The notes under the pieces are model-generated. The model saw only the letters and a list, made by a program, of their open reading frames with translations. It was not told the DNA's origin and made no database searches. A program made the translations under genes and the position numbers. DNA of 64,000 nucleotides, taken from NCBI GenBank assembly GCA_037447655.1, contig JBBHKE010002911.1:128661-192660 (forward strand), given 5' to 3'. This document shows, one piece after another, positions 11,201 through 24,014 of this stretch; the stretch's first letter is position 1; each line of letters begins with the position of its first letter. Origin of the DNA: Zygnema cylindricum. Lineage: Eukaryota > Streptophyta > Zygnematophyceae > Zygnematales > Zygnemataceae.

Positions 11201-11999
11201 TTACACAAATTGTTAGAGCTACGAAGAATTGTTAACTAAGTTACACAAACTTTAAGCAACAATACGAATTGTTACCTAAATTACACAAACAGTTAGCGAA
11301 AAACATGAATTGTTATCAAAATTACACAAACTGTTATCGATATTAGGAATTGTTACCTAAATTACACAAATAGTTAGCGATACAATTTTTTTTATCTAAA
11401 TGACACAAATTGTTAGCGATAAAAAGAATTGTAACCTAACTTACAAAAAAAGTTAGGGATAACAGGAATTGTTATCGAAATTACACAAACTTTTAGCGAT
11501 AGCAAAAACTGTTACCTAAATTACACAAACAGTTAGAGATAACAAGAATTGTTACCTAAATTACAAAAACAGTTAGGGATAACAGGAATTGTTATCTAAA
11601 TTACACAAACTGTTAGCGATAATAAGAATTGTTACCTAAAATACACAAACAATTAGCGATAACATGAATTGTTACCTAACACAAACTGTTAGCGATAACA
11701 AGAATTGTTAATTAAGTTACACAAACTGTTAGCGATAACAATAATTGTTTCCTAAATTACACAAATTGTTAGCGATAACAGGAATTGTTACCTAAATTAC
11801 AGAAATTGTTAGCGATAACAAGAATTGTTACCTAAATTACACAAACTGTTTGCGATAACAGTAATTGTTATCTAAATTACACAAATTGTTTGCGCTAATA
11901 GGAATTGTTACCTAAAGTACACAAAGTGGTAACGCTAACAGGAATTGATACCTAAGTTACAGAAATTGTTAGCAATAACAAGAATTGTTACCTAAATTA
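8201..11999 (-). repeat. 40-bp satellite array B, orientation 2
   Basis: About 95 monomers of the same satellite, read as reverse complement: CACAAACTGTTAGCGATAAC, then AAGAATTGTTACC, then TAAATTA. It begins after AACTTATTT near 8200 and ends at the 3' LTR of element 1, with AATTA before the LTR terminus. Confidence 0.94.
8440..11553 (-). repeat. Direct duplication in array B, offset 1557 bp
   Basis: Variant sites recur 1557 bp apart: ACCTAACACA at 8801 and 10358, ATTACAAAAAAGCTAGC at 9524 and 11081, TTACACAAACAGTTAG at 9964 and 11521. Copies are about 8440-9996 and 9997-11553. A partial third copy of the ACCTAACACA block follows at 11674. The block is about 39 monomers. Confidence 0.85.
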
Positions 12000-12133
12000 T
12001 GTTGAAGGTCATAGGCATTAAGACTCGGCTGTGATCCACTCCCACTAGGAGTCACACTTGCACCAGCAGGAGCAGGTGGAGCACTAGGGCTAATAGGAGC
12101 ACTTGCAATAGGAGCTGAGCCATTATCAGACAT
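12000..12133 (-). pseudogene. Gag N-terminus encoded in the 3' LTR of element 1
   Basis: Minus-strand ATG at 12133, then about 44 open codons rich in Ser, Ala and Pro (starting MSDNGSAPIAS) up to the LTR end. Copia gag in this window starts inside the LTR, so the 3' LTR carries a copy of the first codons. In element 1 only this copy survives, without the rest of gag. Confidence 0.7.
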
Positions 12134-12669
12134 GTTAGCGGAAGCAAACCCAAAGAGAAATGCCTAAAAGACTAGATTTATAGTGTAAGATATGTAACTC
12201 CAAACGAAAGAGGTCTTTCAACCAAACAAACATGTACTACAAACAAATTAGAGACAATAGAGCATAAAACACCTTAAACTGCACTCAGTGCTCTCATTTC
12301 CTTAACTCTTGTGTAGAATGTACATTTTGTATTGAATTGATCAATCCTAATTGAACTAAATACTCAAAAGATCTAGAAAACATCTATAACATATGTAGAG
12401 GGTTCACCAGACACTCTACTAACAAAAATCTAAGTGTTTGGACCAGAATTGTCCACTAACAATATCTGTACCCTAAAAATCCGGGTGATTCTTATCACGT
12501 CTACATTCATTGGCGGCCCTACACACTAATTTACTTAAAGATAACTATTCGTGTAGATACTACAAAAAATCCACACTAAATTTGGTCAATATTGAACAGT
12601 TGGTATTCCAAAAATATTCCAAGTCCTACACTCAAATTTCTAAGGCTAACTAAAGCTTACTTTTCAATA
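12000..12669 (-). repeat. 3' LTR of element 1
   Basis: 670 bp on the minus strand, from TATTGAAAAG (expected TG start mutated to TA) directly after the purine tract to CCTTCAACA. A gag ATG lies inside, at 12131-12133. Confidence 0.8.
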
Positions 12670-12686
12670 CTCCCCTTAAGCTTTAG
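12670..12686 (-). other. Polypurine tract of element 1
   Basis: Minus-strand CTAAAGCTTAAGGGGAG lies directly before the LTR start. Such a tract primes plus-strand synthesis. Element 2 has the near-identical CTAAAGCTTAAGGAGAG. Confidence 0.75.
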
Positions 12687-12691
12687 AAGAC

Positions 12692-13825
12692 TTACTCACT
12701 TAGACCACATGCTTTTCTGTAGTACTCCAACTTAGGAGATGGAAGGGCTTTTGTCAACATGTCCGCAACCATTTTCTCATCAGGCAAATAGCAAAGTTTG
12801 ACAACTTTTGCAAATACTTTCTCGCCTACCAAATGTAGCCGAATGTCCATATGCTTACTCTTAAAATGGTGACTTGGGTTTGTAGCCACAGAAATGGCTG
12901 CCTGATTGTCGCACCACATTATTTGTGTCCCGTGTTGTGTAAAACCCAATTCTTGAAGAAATGCCTTGATCCATAGCAGCTCTTTCAAGGCTGCACTCGC
13001 AGCCATGTGTTCGGCTTTCATAGTCGATTGTGCCGTGACCTTTTGAAGTTTACTACTCCAACTACAAGTACCACTTCCAATCTGAATGACATACCCAGTT
13101 GTAGACTTCCTACTAGGCACATCACCATAGCTAGCATCACTCCAAGTATTAATGCTAACCTTGTCCCCTCCCAAAGTAAGCCAAAGATTTCTAGTCCCAA
13201 CAAGATATCTTAAGACCCTTTTTGATGCCTCCCAATCTCTCTTTCGTGGATTTTGTAGACTTCTACTCCATACACCAACAGTTGCAGCTATATCGGGCCT
13301 AGTGCAATTCATGAAAAAAATCAGATTTCCTACTACATGTTTGTAGGGTACTTGGGACATAAATTTTTGCTCTTCTGCACTGAGTTCCTCATCTATTATG
13401 ACTCCAAACTCATGCTCCATTCCTTCAAGTTTTTGCTTATACTCTATAGGAGTTGCACAACCTTTGGTATCAGCCAAGCCAAATTTTTCCAACTTGTTTC
13501 GTATCGCTTTTTTTTGAGTTAGCCTAATGATTTTCTTTTCTCTATCTCTTTCAACTTGTATTCCAAGAATGTATTTAGCCTCACCCAAATCCTTCATTTC
13601 AAATTTTGAATTAAAAGTGTGTTTTACTCTAGCAATTCCTTCTTTGTTCCAACTAATTAGCAACAAATCATCAACATACACAACAATGAATATCACCTCA
13701 TCACGATTATCACCACACCTCACATATACTAAATGATCTGAACTAATTCTAGTAAAACCTATTCGTGTCAAGAACTCATCTAACTTTCGGTTCCATTGCC
13801 TAGGGGCCTGTTTTAGGCCATACAA
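12692..13825 (-). pseudogene. Reverse transcriptase (fingers/palm to end) and RNase H, element 1
   Basis: An intact 377-codon frame covering the second half of copia reverse transcriptase and all of RNase H. The start MYGLKQAPRQW is an internal conserved motif, not a real start. YVDD, the catalytic pair of the polymerase, is at residues 50-53 (13667-13678). The NCTRPDIA motif is near 173-180. RNase H acidic residues appear as D230 in WSDAS, E272 in KAEHMA and D306 in WCDNQA. It ends in CGLSE, as the other copies do. It is the longest unbroken pol segment in the window. It cannot work alone because the N-terminal palm residues are in a separate broken frame and gag and protease are missing. 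It retains a typical copia C-terminus. Confidence 0.9.
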
Positions 13826-13910
13826 AGATTTTAAAAGTCTGCACGCAAGATTTTCTTTTCATGCTTCCTCATAACCCTCTGGCTGCTTCATATAAATGAC
13901 CTCATCTAAA

Positions 13911-14225
13911 TCACCATGTAAAAAATGCAGTTTTGACATCCATTTGGTGGATGTCAAAATCCTCTATGGCAGCTAATGTAAGTATGATGCGGACAGATGG
14001 AAACCTTACAACCGGTGAAAACGTTTCTTCATAATCTATTCCCTCTTTTTGATTATATCCTTTAGCAACCAAGTGAGCCTTATACCTGTCTATGGTATTA
14101 TCTGGGTTCAATTTTAATTTAAACACCCATTTACTTCCAATAGTCTTTCTTCCAAGAGGAAGTTCCACTAGATCCCATGTTTGGGCCTCCATGATAGACT
14201 TCATTTCTTCATTGACCGCTTCCAC
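13911..14225 (-). pseudogene. Reverse transcriptase N-terminal part, element 1
   Basis: 104 codons with EMKSIMEAQTWDLV, GSKWVFKLK, LVAKGYNQKEG and HQMDVKTAF. The Asp in MDVKTAF is the first catalytic palm residue of copia reverse transcriptase. The frame breaks right after this motif, in an A-rich run near 13911-13920, and a TGA follows near 13858 before the frame at 13825 resumes. A stop also precedes the Met at 14225, inside what should be continuous polyprotein. Confidence 0.85.
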
Positions 14226-14321
14226 TTAGTGTTCCCTTTCATTACTCGAAAAAGCTTCCGTCAACATTAGAGGCTCTTCTATGTGTGCTGAGTGAGCAAA
14301 GGCTGCATTTTCTCCCTTGAG

Positions 14322-15088
14322 TCACGCACTTCGCCTAACTCCACCTAGAAATTCTGTTGCTAGTATAGATGGTTGGGTCCTTTTCCTTGATACATGTGAT
14401 TCTTCTTGTGATTGAGTTTCAGCTTGAGGTAGAGAAGAGTCTGCAACTCTTTTTGGAATAACACTTCTTGTTTTTGGTGGAGAAGATGATTGCAAGTCAC
14501 TTTGGGCTGATGTAGATGCATTTTCTATATTTTTCTTCAAAAACATGGGATTTTCCTCTAAAAAGATATAATCAACACTTCTATCCTTCTTTTCAACCAT
14601 ACGCTCATTAAATACATCTACTAATTTTCCTTCATCCTTCACAATAATGTTTCTCGCAACCACAACTCTATTTCTCCTAGTATCATACACTCTATAACCT
14701 TTGTCATGATCATCATACCCTAGAAATAGCCCTGGTATACCTTTTGGTTTTAGCTTCCATTTCTGCGGATCATTATCTAGCATAAAAACCTTACTTCCAA
14801 AAACCTTGAAGTGACTTACATCTGGTTTTTGTCCAGTCCAGATTTCATAGGGAGTTTTATCTTTTATTGCCCTAGTTTCTAACCTGTCTCTCACATAAGC
14901 TGCACAATTGATAGCCTCTGCCCAAAACTTGTAATCTATGTCCATATCAACCATCATTGTCCTAGCACACTTATATATAGTTATATTCATCCTCTCTGAA
15001 ACACCGTTTTGTTCCGGAGAATAAGAAACGGTAAGCTGACGTGAGATTCCATGCAATTTTGAAGAATTCTGCAAACTCATTAGAAATG
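14322..15088 (-). pseudogene. Integrase C-terminal half, element 1
   Basis: Starts in the integrase core at the truncation, keeps YSPEQNGVSERMN with the catalytic Glu, and continues through PYEIWTGQKPDVSHFKVFGS and GYDDHDKGYRVY, the copia GKGY-type region, to a Ser-rich linker. The two catalytic Asp residues lie beyond the break at about 15088, so the enzyme is dead. The first ~20 residues of the open frame upstream are translated satellite. A stop at 14322 ends it before reverse transcriptase. Confidence 0.87.
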
Positions 15089-15090
15089 TA

Positions 15091-18000
15091 CAGCTAGCGA
15101 TAACATGAATTGTTACGTAACTTACACAACTTGTTAGCGATAACAAAAATTGTCATCTAAATTACACAAACTGTTAGCGATAACAAGAATTGTTACCTTA
15201 AATACCTAAACAGTTAGCGATAACAGGAATTGTGACCTAACTTACACAAACTGTTACCGATAACAATAATTGTTACCTAAATGACACAAACAGTTAGCGA
15301 TAACAGGAATTGTTACCTAACTTACACAACGATAACAAGTAATGTAATCTAAATTACAAAAATAGTAAGCGATAACAAGAATTGTTATCTAAATTACACA
15401 AACTATCAGCGATAAAAAAAATTGTTGCCTAAAATACACAAACAATTAGCGATAACAGGAATTGTTACCTAACTTACACAAACTGTTAGCGATAATACGA
15501 ATTGTGACTTAACTTACACAAACTGTTAGCGATAACAAGAATTGTTACCTAACTTAAAAAAACTGTTAGCGATAACAAGAATTGTTACCTCAAATACAAA
15601 AACAGTAAGCGATTACTGGAATTGTTACCTAACTTACACAAACAATTAGCGATAACACGAATTGTTACCTAACTTACACAACGATAACAAGTATTGTAAT
15701 CTAAATTACACAAATAGTTTACGATAACAAGAATTGTTATCTAAATTACACAAATTGTTAGCGATAACAAGAATTGTTACCTAAAATACAGAAACAGTTA
15801 GCGATAACAGGAATTGTTATCTAAATTACACAAATTGTTTGCGCAAACAGGAATTGTAACCGAACTTACACAAACTGTTAGCGATAACTGGAATTGTTAA
15901 CTAAATTACACAAATTGTTAGCGATAACAGGAATTTTTATTTAAATAACACAAACTGTTAGCAATAACAATAATTGTTACCTAAATTACACAAATAGTTA
16001 GCCATAACTGGAATTGTTACCTAACTTACCCAAATTGTTAGCGATAAGAAGAATTGTTATCTAAATTACACAAACTGTTAGCAATAACATGAATTGTTAC
16101 CTAAGTTACACAAAGAGTTAGCGATAACAAGAATTGTTATCTAAATTATAGAAACTGTTAGCGATAACAAGAATTTTTACCTAAAATACACAAACAGTTA
16201 CCTATAACAGGAATTTGTAACCTAACTTACACAAACAGTTAACGCTAATAGGAATTGTTATCTATATTACACAAATTTTTAGCGATTAGAAGAATTGTTA
16301 CCTAAATTACACAAATAGTTAGCGATAACTGGAATTGTTACCTAACTTACACAAACAGTTAGCGATAACAAGAATTGTTACCTAACACAAACTGTTAGCG
16401 ATAACAAGAATTGTTATCTAAATTACACAAACTGTTTGCGATAACAATAAATGTTACCTAAATTACACAAATAGCTAGCGATAACAAGAATTATTATCTA
16501 AATTACACAAATTGTTTGCGCTAACACGAATTCTAACCGAACTTACACAAATTGTTAGCGATAACTGGAATTGTTATCTAAATTACACAAATTGTTAGCG
16601 ATTACAAGAATTGTTATCTAAATTACACAAACTGTTAGCGATAACAAGAATTGTTACCTAAATTACACAAATAGTTAGCGATAACAAGACATGTTATCTA
16701 AATTACAAAAACATTTAGCGATAACACGAATTGTTATCTAAATTACACAAATTGTTTGCGCTAACAGGAATTTTAACCGAACTTACACAAACTGTTAGCT
16801 TAGCAATAACAAAAAATGTTACCTAAATTACACAAATAGTTAGCGATAATTGGATTTGTTACCTAACGTACACAAATTGTTAGCGATAACTGGAATTGTT
16901 ATCTAAATTACACAAACTGTTAGCGATACAATAATTGTTACCTAAATTACACAAATAGTTAGCGATGAGAAGAATTGTTATCTAAATTACACTAACTTTT
17001 AGCGATAGCAAAAACTGTTACCTAAATTACACAAACAGTTAGTGATAACAAGAATTGTTACCTAAATTACTAAAATAGTTAGCGATAACAAGATTTGTTA
17101 TCTAAATTACACAAACTGTTAGCGATAACAATAATTGTTACCTAAAATACACAAACAGTTAGCGATAACAGGAATTGTTACCTAACACAAACTGTTAGCG
17201 ATAACAAGAATTGTTAATTAAATTACACAAATTGTTAGCGATATCAAGAATTGTTATCTAAATTACACAAACTGTTAGCGTTAAAAAGAATTGTAACCTA
17301 ACTTACATAAACAGTTAGCGCTAACAGGAATTGTTATCTATATTACACAAACTGTTAGCGATAACAATAATTGTTACCTAAATTACACAAACTGTTAGCG
17401 ATAACAAGAATTGTTACCTAAATTACACAAATAGTTAGCGATTACAAGAATTCTTATCTAAATTACAAAAACTGGTAGCGATAACAAGAATTATTACCTA
17501 AATTACACAAATAGTTAGCGATTACAATAATTGTTATCTAAATTACACAAACTGTTAGCGATAACAATAATTGTTACCTAAAATACAAAAAAAGTTAGCG
17601 ATAACAAAAATTTGTTACCTAACTTACACAAGCAGTTAGCGATAATATGAATTGTTATCTAAATTACACAAACTTTTAGAGAACAAAAACTCTCACCTAA
17701 ATTACACAAAAAATTAGTGATAACAAGAATTGTTACCTAAATTACAAAAACAGTTAGCGATAACATGAATTGTTACCTAAATTACACAAATTGGTAGCGC
17801 TAACAAGAATTGATACCTAAATTATAGAAATTGTTAGCAATAACAATAATTGTTACCTAAATTACACAAACTGTTACCAATAACAGGAATTGTTATCTAA
17901 ATTACACAAACTGTTTGCGCTAAAAGGAATTGTTACCTAAAGTACACAAAGTGGTAGCGATAACCTACCTTACAGAAACTGTTAGCAATACCAGGAATTG

Positions 18001-21000
18001 TTACCTAATTTACATACTGTTAGCGCTAACATGAATTTTTATCCAACTTACACAAATTGTTAGCGCTACAAGAATTATTACCTAACTTACACAAACTGTT
18101 AGCGATAACAGGAATTGTAACCTAAATTACACAAATAGTTAGCGATAACAAGAATTGTTATCTAAATTACACAAATTGTTAGCGCTAACAAGAATTATTA
18201 CCTATCTTACACAAACAATTAGCGACAAGAGGAATTCTTATATATCTTACACAAACTGTTAGCCATTAAAAGAATTTTTACCTTAATTACACAAACTGTT
18301 AGCGATAACAAGAATTGTTACCTAACTGACACAAACTATTAGTTCTAACATGAATTTTTATATATCTTACACAAACTTTTAGCCATTAAAAGAATTTTTA
18401 CCTTAATTACACAAACTGTTAAGGATAACAAGAATTGTTACCTAACTTTCACAAACTCTTAGCTTTAAGAAGAATGGTTATTTAACTTACACAAACTGTT
18501 AGCGATAACAAGAATTGTTACCTAAATTACACAAAGAGTTAGCAATTACAAGAATTGTTATCTAAATTACAGAAACTGTTAGCGATAGCAAGAATTGTTA
18601 CCTAAAATACACAAACAGTTAGTGATAACAGGAATTGTTATCTAAATTACACTAATTGTTTGCGCTAACAGGAATTGTAACCGTACTTACACAAACTGTT
18701 AGCGATAACTGGAATTGTTATCTAAATTACACAAATTGTTAGCGATAACAGGAATTGTTATCTAAATTACACAAACTGTAAGCGATAACAAGAATTGTTA
18801 CATAAATTACACAAATAGATAGCGATAACAAGAATTGTAACCTAAATTACAAAAATAGTTAGCGATAACAGGAATTGTTATCTAAATTACACAAATTGTT
18901 TGCGCTAACATGAATTGTAACCGAACTTACACAAACTGTTAGCGATATCTGGAATTGTTATCTAAATTACACAAATTGTTAGCGATTACAAGAATTGTTA
19001 TCTAAATTATACAAACAGTTAGCGATAACAATAATTGTCACCTAAATTACACAAATAGTTAGCGATAACTGAAATTGTTACCTAACTTACACAAAATTGG
19101 AATTGTTATTTAAATTAGACAAATTGTTAGCGATAACAGGAATTGTTATCTAAATTACACAAATTATTAGCGATAACAGGAATTGTTATCTAAATTACAC
19201 AAATTGTTTGAGCTAACAAGAATTGTAACCGAACTTACACAAACTGTTAGCGATAACAGGAATTGTTACCTAAATTACACAAATTGTTAGCGCTACCAAG
19301 AATTGTTAACTAACAAACATAAACTTTAAACGATAACAAAAATTGTTACCTAAATTACACAAACAGTTAGCAAAAACAAGAATTGTTATCTAAATTACAC
19401 AAACTATTATCGATATTAGGAATTGTTACCTAAATTTCACAAATAGTTAGCGATATAATTTTTTTTTATCTAAATTGCACAAATTGTTAGCGATAAAAAG
19501 AATTGTAACCTAACTTACACAAACTGTTAGCGATAACAAAAATTGTTATCTAAATACACAAATTGTTTGCGGTAACAGGAATTGTAACCAAACTTACACA
19601 CCTGTTAGCGATAACAGGAATTGTTACCTAAATTACACAAATTATAAGCGCTACCAAGAATTGTTAACTAACTTACACAAACTTTAAGCGATAACAATAA
19701 TTGTTACCTAAATTACACAAACTGTTAGCGATAACAGGAATTGTTATCTAAATTACACAAACTGTTTGCGCTAACAGGAATTGTTACCAAAGTACACAAA
19801 GTGGTAGCGCTAATAGGAATTGATACCTAAATTACAGAAATTGTTAGCAATAACAAGAATTGTTGCCTAAATTACACAAACTGTTAGCGATAACAAGAAT
19901 TGTTATCTAAATACACAAACTGTTTGCGCTAAAAGGAATTGTTACCTAAAGTACACAAAGTGGTAGCGATAACTTACCTTACAGAAACTGTTAGCAATAC
20001 CAGGAATTGTTACCTAATTTACACACTGTTAGTGCTAACATGAATTTTTATCCAACTTACACAAATTGTTAGCGCTAACAAGAATTATTACCTAACTTAC
20101 ACAAACTGTTAGCGATAACAAGAATTGTAACCTAAATTACATAAACTGTTAGCGATAAAAAAGATTGTTACCTAAATTACACAAACAGTTAGCGATAACA
20201 AGAATTGTTACTTAACTTTCACAAACTGTTAGCTTCAACAAGAATGGTTATTTAACTTACACAAACCGTTAACGATAAGAAGAATTGTTACCTAAATTAC
20301 ACAAACAGTTAGCGCTAACAAGAATTGTTACCTAAATTACACAAACAGCTAGCGATAACAGAAATTGTTACGTAACTTACACAAACTATTAGCGATAACA
20401 AGAATTGTTATCTAACTTACACAAATTGTTAGCGATAAAAGGAATTGTTATCTAACTTACACAAACCATTAGCGATAACAAGAATTGTTACCTAAATTAC
20501 ACAAATAGTTAGCCATAACAGGAATTGTGACCTAACTTACACAAACTGTTAGCGATAACAAGAATTGTTACCTCAATGACACAAACAGTTAGCGATAACA
20601 AGAATTGTTACCTAAATTACACAAACTGTTAGCGATAACAAAAATTGTTACCTAAATTACACAAATAGTAAGCGATAAAAATAATTGTTATCTAAATTAC
20701 ACAAACTGTTAGCGATAACAAAAATTGTTGCTAAAATACACAAACAGTTAGCGATAACAGGAATTGTTATCTAAATTACACAAACTGCTAGCGATAACAA
20801 GAATTGTTACCTAAATTACACAAATAGTTAGCGATAACAAGAATTGTTATCTAAATTACACAAACTGTTAGCGATAACAAGAATTGTTACCTAACTTTCA
20901 CAAACTGTTAGCTTCAACAAGAATGGTTATTTAACTTACACAAACCATTAGCGATAAGAAGAATTGTAACCTAAATTACACAAACTGTTAGCGATAACAA

Positions 21001-23270
21001 GAATTGTCACCTAAATTACACAAATAGTAAGCGATAAAAATAATTGTTATCTAAATTACACAAAATGTTAGCGATAACAAAAATTGTTGCCTAAAATACA
21101 CAAATAGTTTGCGATAACAAGAATTGTTATCTAAATTACACAAACTGCTAGCGATAACAAGAATTGTTACCTAAATTACACAAATAGTTTGCGATAACAA
21201 GAATTGTTATCTAAATTACACAAATAGTTAGCGATAACAAGAATTGTTACCTAACTTACAAAAACTGTTAGCGATAACAAGAATTGTTACCTCAAATACA
21301 AAAAAAGTTAGCGATAACAGGAATTGTTATCTAAATTACACAAATAGTTTGCGATAACAGGAATTGTTACCTAAATTACACAAATAATTTGCGGTAACAA
21401 GAATTGTTATCTAAATTACACAAACTGTTAGCGATAACAAGAATTGTTACCTAAAATAGACAAACAGTTCCTGATAACAGGAATTGTTATCTAAATTACA
21501 CAAATTGTTTGCGCTAACAAGAATTCTAACCGAATTTACAAAAATTGTTAGCGATAACAGGAATTGTTATCTAAATTATGTAAACTGTTAGCAATAACAA
21601 AAATTGTTACCTAAATTACACAAATAGTTAGCGATAATTGGATTTGTTACCTAACTTACACAAATTGTTAGCGATAACTCGAATTGTTATCTAAATTACA
21701 CAAACTGTTAGCGATACAATAATTGTTACCTAAATTACACAAATAGTTAGCGATGACAAGAATTGTTATCTAAATTACACAAACTGTTAGCGATAACAAG
21801 AATTGTTACCTAAAATACACAAACAGTTAGCGATAACAGGAACTTGTTACCTAACTTACACAAGCTGTTAGCGATAACAAGAATTGTTATTTAAATTACA
21901 CTAACTTTTAGCGATAACAAAAACTATTTCCTAAATTACACAAACTGTTAGTGATAACAAGAATTGTTACCTTAATTACTAAAACATTTAGCGATAACAA
22001 GATTTTTATCTAAATTACACAAACTGTTAGCGATAACAATAATTGTTACCTTAAATACACAAACAGTTAGCGATAACAAGAATTGTTACCTAACACAAAC
22101 TGTTAGCGATAACAAGAATTGTTAATTAAATTACACAAATTGTTAGCGATATCAAGAATTGTTATCTAAATTACACAAACTGTTAGCGTTAAAAAGAATT
22201 GTAACCTAACTTACATAAACAGTTAGCGCTAACAGGAATTGTTATCTATATTACACAAACTGTTAGCGATAACAATAATTTTTACCTAAATTACACAAAC
22301 ACTTAGCGCTAACAAGAATTGTTATCTATATTACACAAACTGTTAGCGATAACAATAATTGTTACCTAAATTACACAAACTGTTAGCGATAACAAGAATT
22401 GTTACCTAAATTACACAAATAGTTAGCGATTACAAGAATTGTTATCTAAATTACACAAACTGGTAGCGATAACAAAAATTATTACCTAAATTACACAAAT
22501 AGTTAGCGATTACAAGAATTGTTATCTAAATTACACAAACTGTTAGCGAAAACAAGAATTGTTACCTATAATACAAAAAAAGTTAGCGATAACAAGAATT
22601 TGTTACCTAAATTACACAAAAAATTAGTGATAACAAGAATTGTTACCTAAATTACAAAAACAGTTAGCGATAACAGGAATTTTATCTAAATTACACATAT
22701 TGTTTACGGTAACAGGAATATTAACCGAACTTACACAAACTGTTAGCGATAACATGAATTGTTACCTAAATTACACAAATTGTTAGCGCTACCAAAGAAT
22801 TGTTAACTAACTTACACAAACTTTAAGCGCTAACAAGAATTGTTACCTAAATTACACAAACAGCTAGCGAAAACATGAATTGTTATCTAAATTACATAAA
22901 CTATTATCGATATTAGAAATTGTGACCAAAATTACACAAATAGTTAGCGATATAAAGAATTTTATCTAAATTTCACAAACTGTTAGCGATAAAAAGAATT
23001 GTTACCTAACTTACACAAACAGTTAGCTATAACAATAATTGTTACCTAAATTACACAAACAGTTATCGATAACAGGAATTGTTATCTAATTTACACAAAC
23101 TCTTTGCGCTAACAGGAATTGTTACCTAAATTACAGAAATTGTTAGCGATAACAAGAATTGTTACCTAAATTACACAAACTATTAGGGATAACAGGAATT
23201 GTTATCTAAATTACACAAACTATTTACGGTAACAGGAATTGTTACCTAAAGTACACAAAGTGGTAGCGAT
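15091..23270 (-). repeat. 40-bp satellite array C, orientation 2
   Basis: About 200 monomers in reverse-complement reading, with short deletions that shift phase. Repeated variant runs show internal duplications: TAACCTACCT at 17961 and TAACTTACCT at 19970 (offset 2009), and a block with TAGCGATACA at 16921 and 21709. No gene. Confidence 0.94.
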
Positions 23271-23300
23271 TGTTGTCTTTTTGGAAAGCTTTTAGTCTCA

Positions 23301-23510
23301 GAGCAGCGCAGCTGCTTTACAGACAAAGCAGCGCAGCTGCTATACAGACAAAGCAGCGCAGCTGCTATACAGATAGAGCAGCGCAGCTGCTATACAGCAG
23401 CGCAGCTGCTATACAGCAGAGCAGCTGCTATACAGCAGAGCAACTGCTATACAGCAGAGCAGCTGCTATACAACAGAGCAGCGCAGCAGCAGAGCAGCGC
23501 AGCAGCGAAG
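23301..23510 (+). repeat. GCAGCTGC tandem repeats in LTR
   Basis: Imperfect units of about 15 to 24 bp built on AGCAGCGCAGCTGCTATACAG, with the palindrome GCAGCTGC. Unit number differs between the two LTRs of element 2 (27361-27570 in the 3' copy) and between elements, so the block is unstable. Confidence 0.8.
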
Positions 23511-23637
23511 CTGCAACACAGACAGGACAAGGCAACCACGATTATATTTGATATTGTCCGTACGGACAACGCAACGTCTGATATTCTTAATGTGATTCTG
23601 TACAGGATAGAGCAACTGCGATAGATACGATTCTAGT

Positions 23638-23712
23638 TAGCTTAGTGATAGCTCAGTGGTAGCTTAGTGATAGCTCAATGGTAGCTTGACAGATTAGTGG
23701 TAGCTTGGTGGT
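23638..23712 (+). repeat. 11-bp A-box-like repeats in LTR
   Basis: Units of TAGCTCAGTGG, TAGCTTAGTGA and TAGCTCAATGG in tandem. TAGCTCAGTGG fits the tRNA A-box consensus. The same block is in the 3' LTR (27701-27776), in element 3 (43610-43700, 48164-48252) and in element 4 on the minus strand (49008-49122, 54008-54112). Confidence 0.78.
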
Positions 23713-24014
23713 TTGATGTACCTCTCAAGTACACTGGTGTTGCCAGTTCAACACAAGTATAAGACTTAGGACTCATAACATATTATGTATCCAGACTTCC
23801 AAGTAGTAAAACTGCAGACAATTTTTGGGAAACTTCTGAGTATTATATCTTGAGTGTTGTCGGGTCAATTGTGCTATAACTTTGGGAGTTATCAGTGTTT
23901 ATGCTACTCTATATTCTGATAGAGTTTTGTGAGGTTTGGATGCTTGTATAAGAATTGGTGAGCACTTACGAACAGCTGTTTGGTAGGATTCTTGATAGCT
24001 TCTAAGAGCGTATC

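Larger units (their letters stand above)
12000..15090 (-). mobile_element. Copia element 1, 5'-truncated
   Basis: A Ty1/copia retrotransposon read on the minus strand. From its 5' side it starts inside the integrase core at about 15090, where it abuts satellite, and runs through integrase C-terminus, reverse transcriptase, RNase H, purine tract and a 670-bp 3' LTR ending at 12000. The 5' LTR, gag, protease and the first half of integrase are gone. Domain order integrase before reverse transcriptase places it in the copia group. Its LTR and gag start differ from those of elements 2-5, so it is a separate family. Confidence 0.9.

Noticed and set aside
13007-13736. Plus-strand frames opposite element 1 pol
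   Set aside because: Shadow frames of the minus-strand reverse transcriptase and RNase H.
12692-13825. Domesticated host RT/RNase H gene
   Set aside because: The 377-codon frame lacks a proper start, is flanked by purine tract and LTR, and its upstream part is broken. It is a piece of a truncated copia element.
23270-23551. Gln/Ala/Ser-rich protein from the LTR (93 codons)
   Set aside because: It is a translation of the GCAGCTGC tandem repeats without an ATG at the proposed start.
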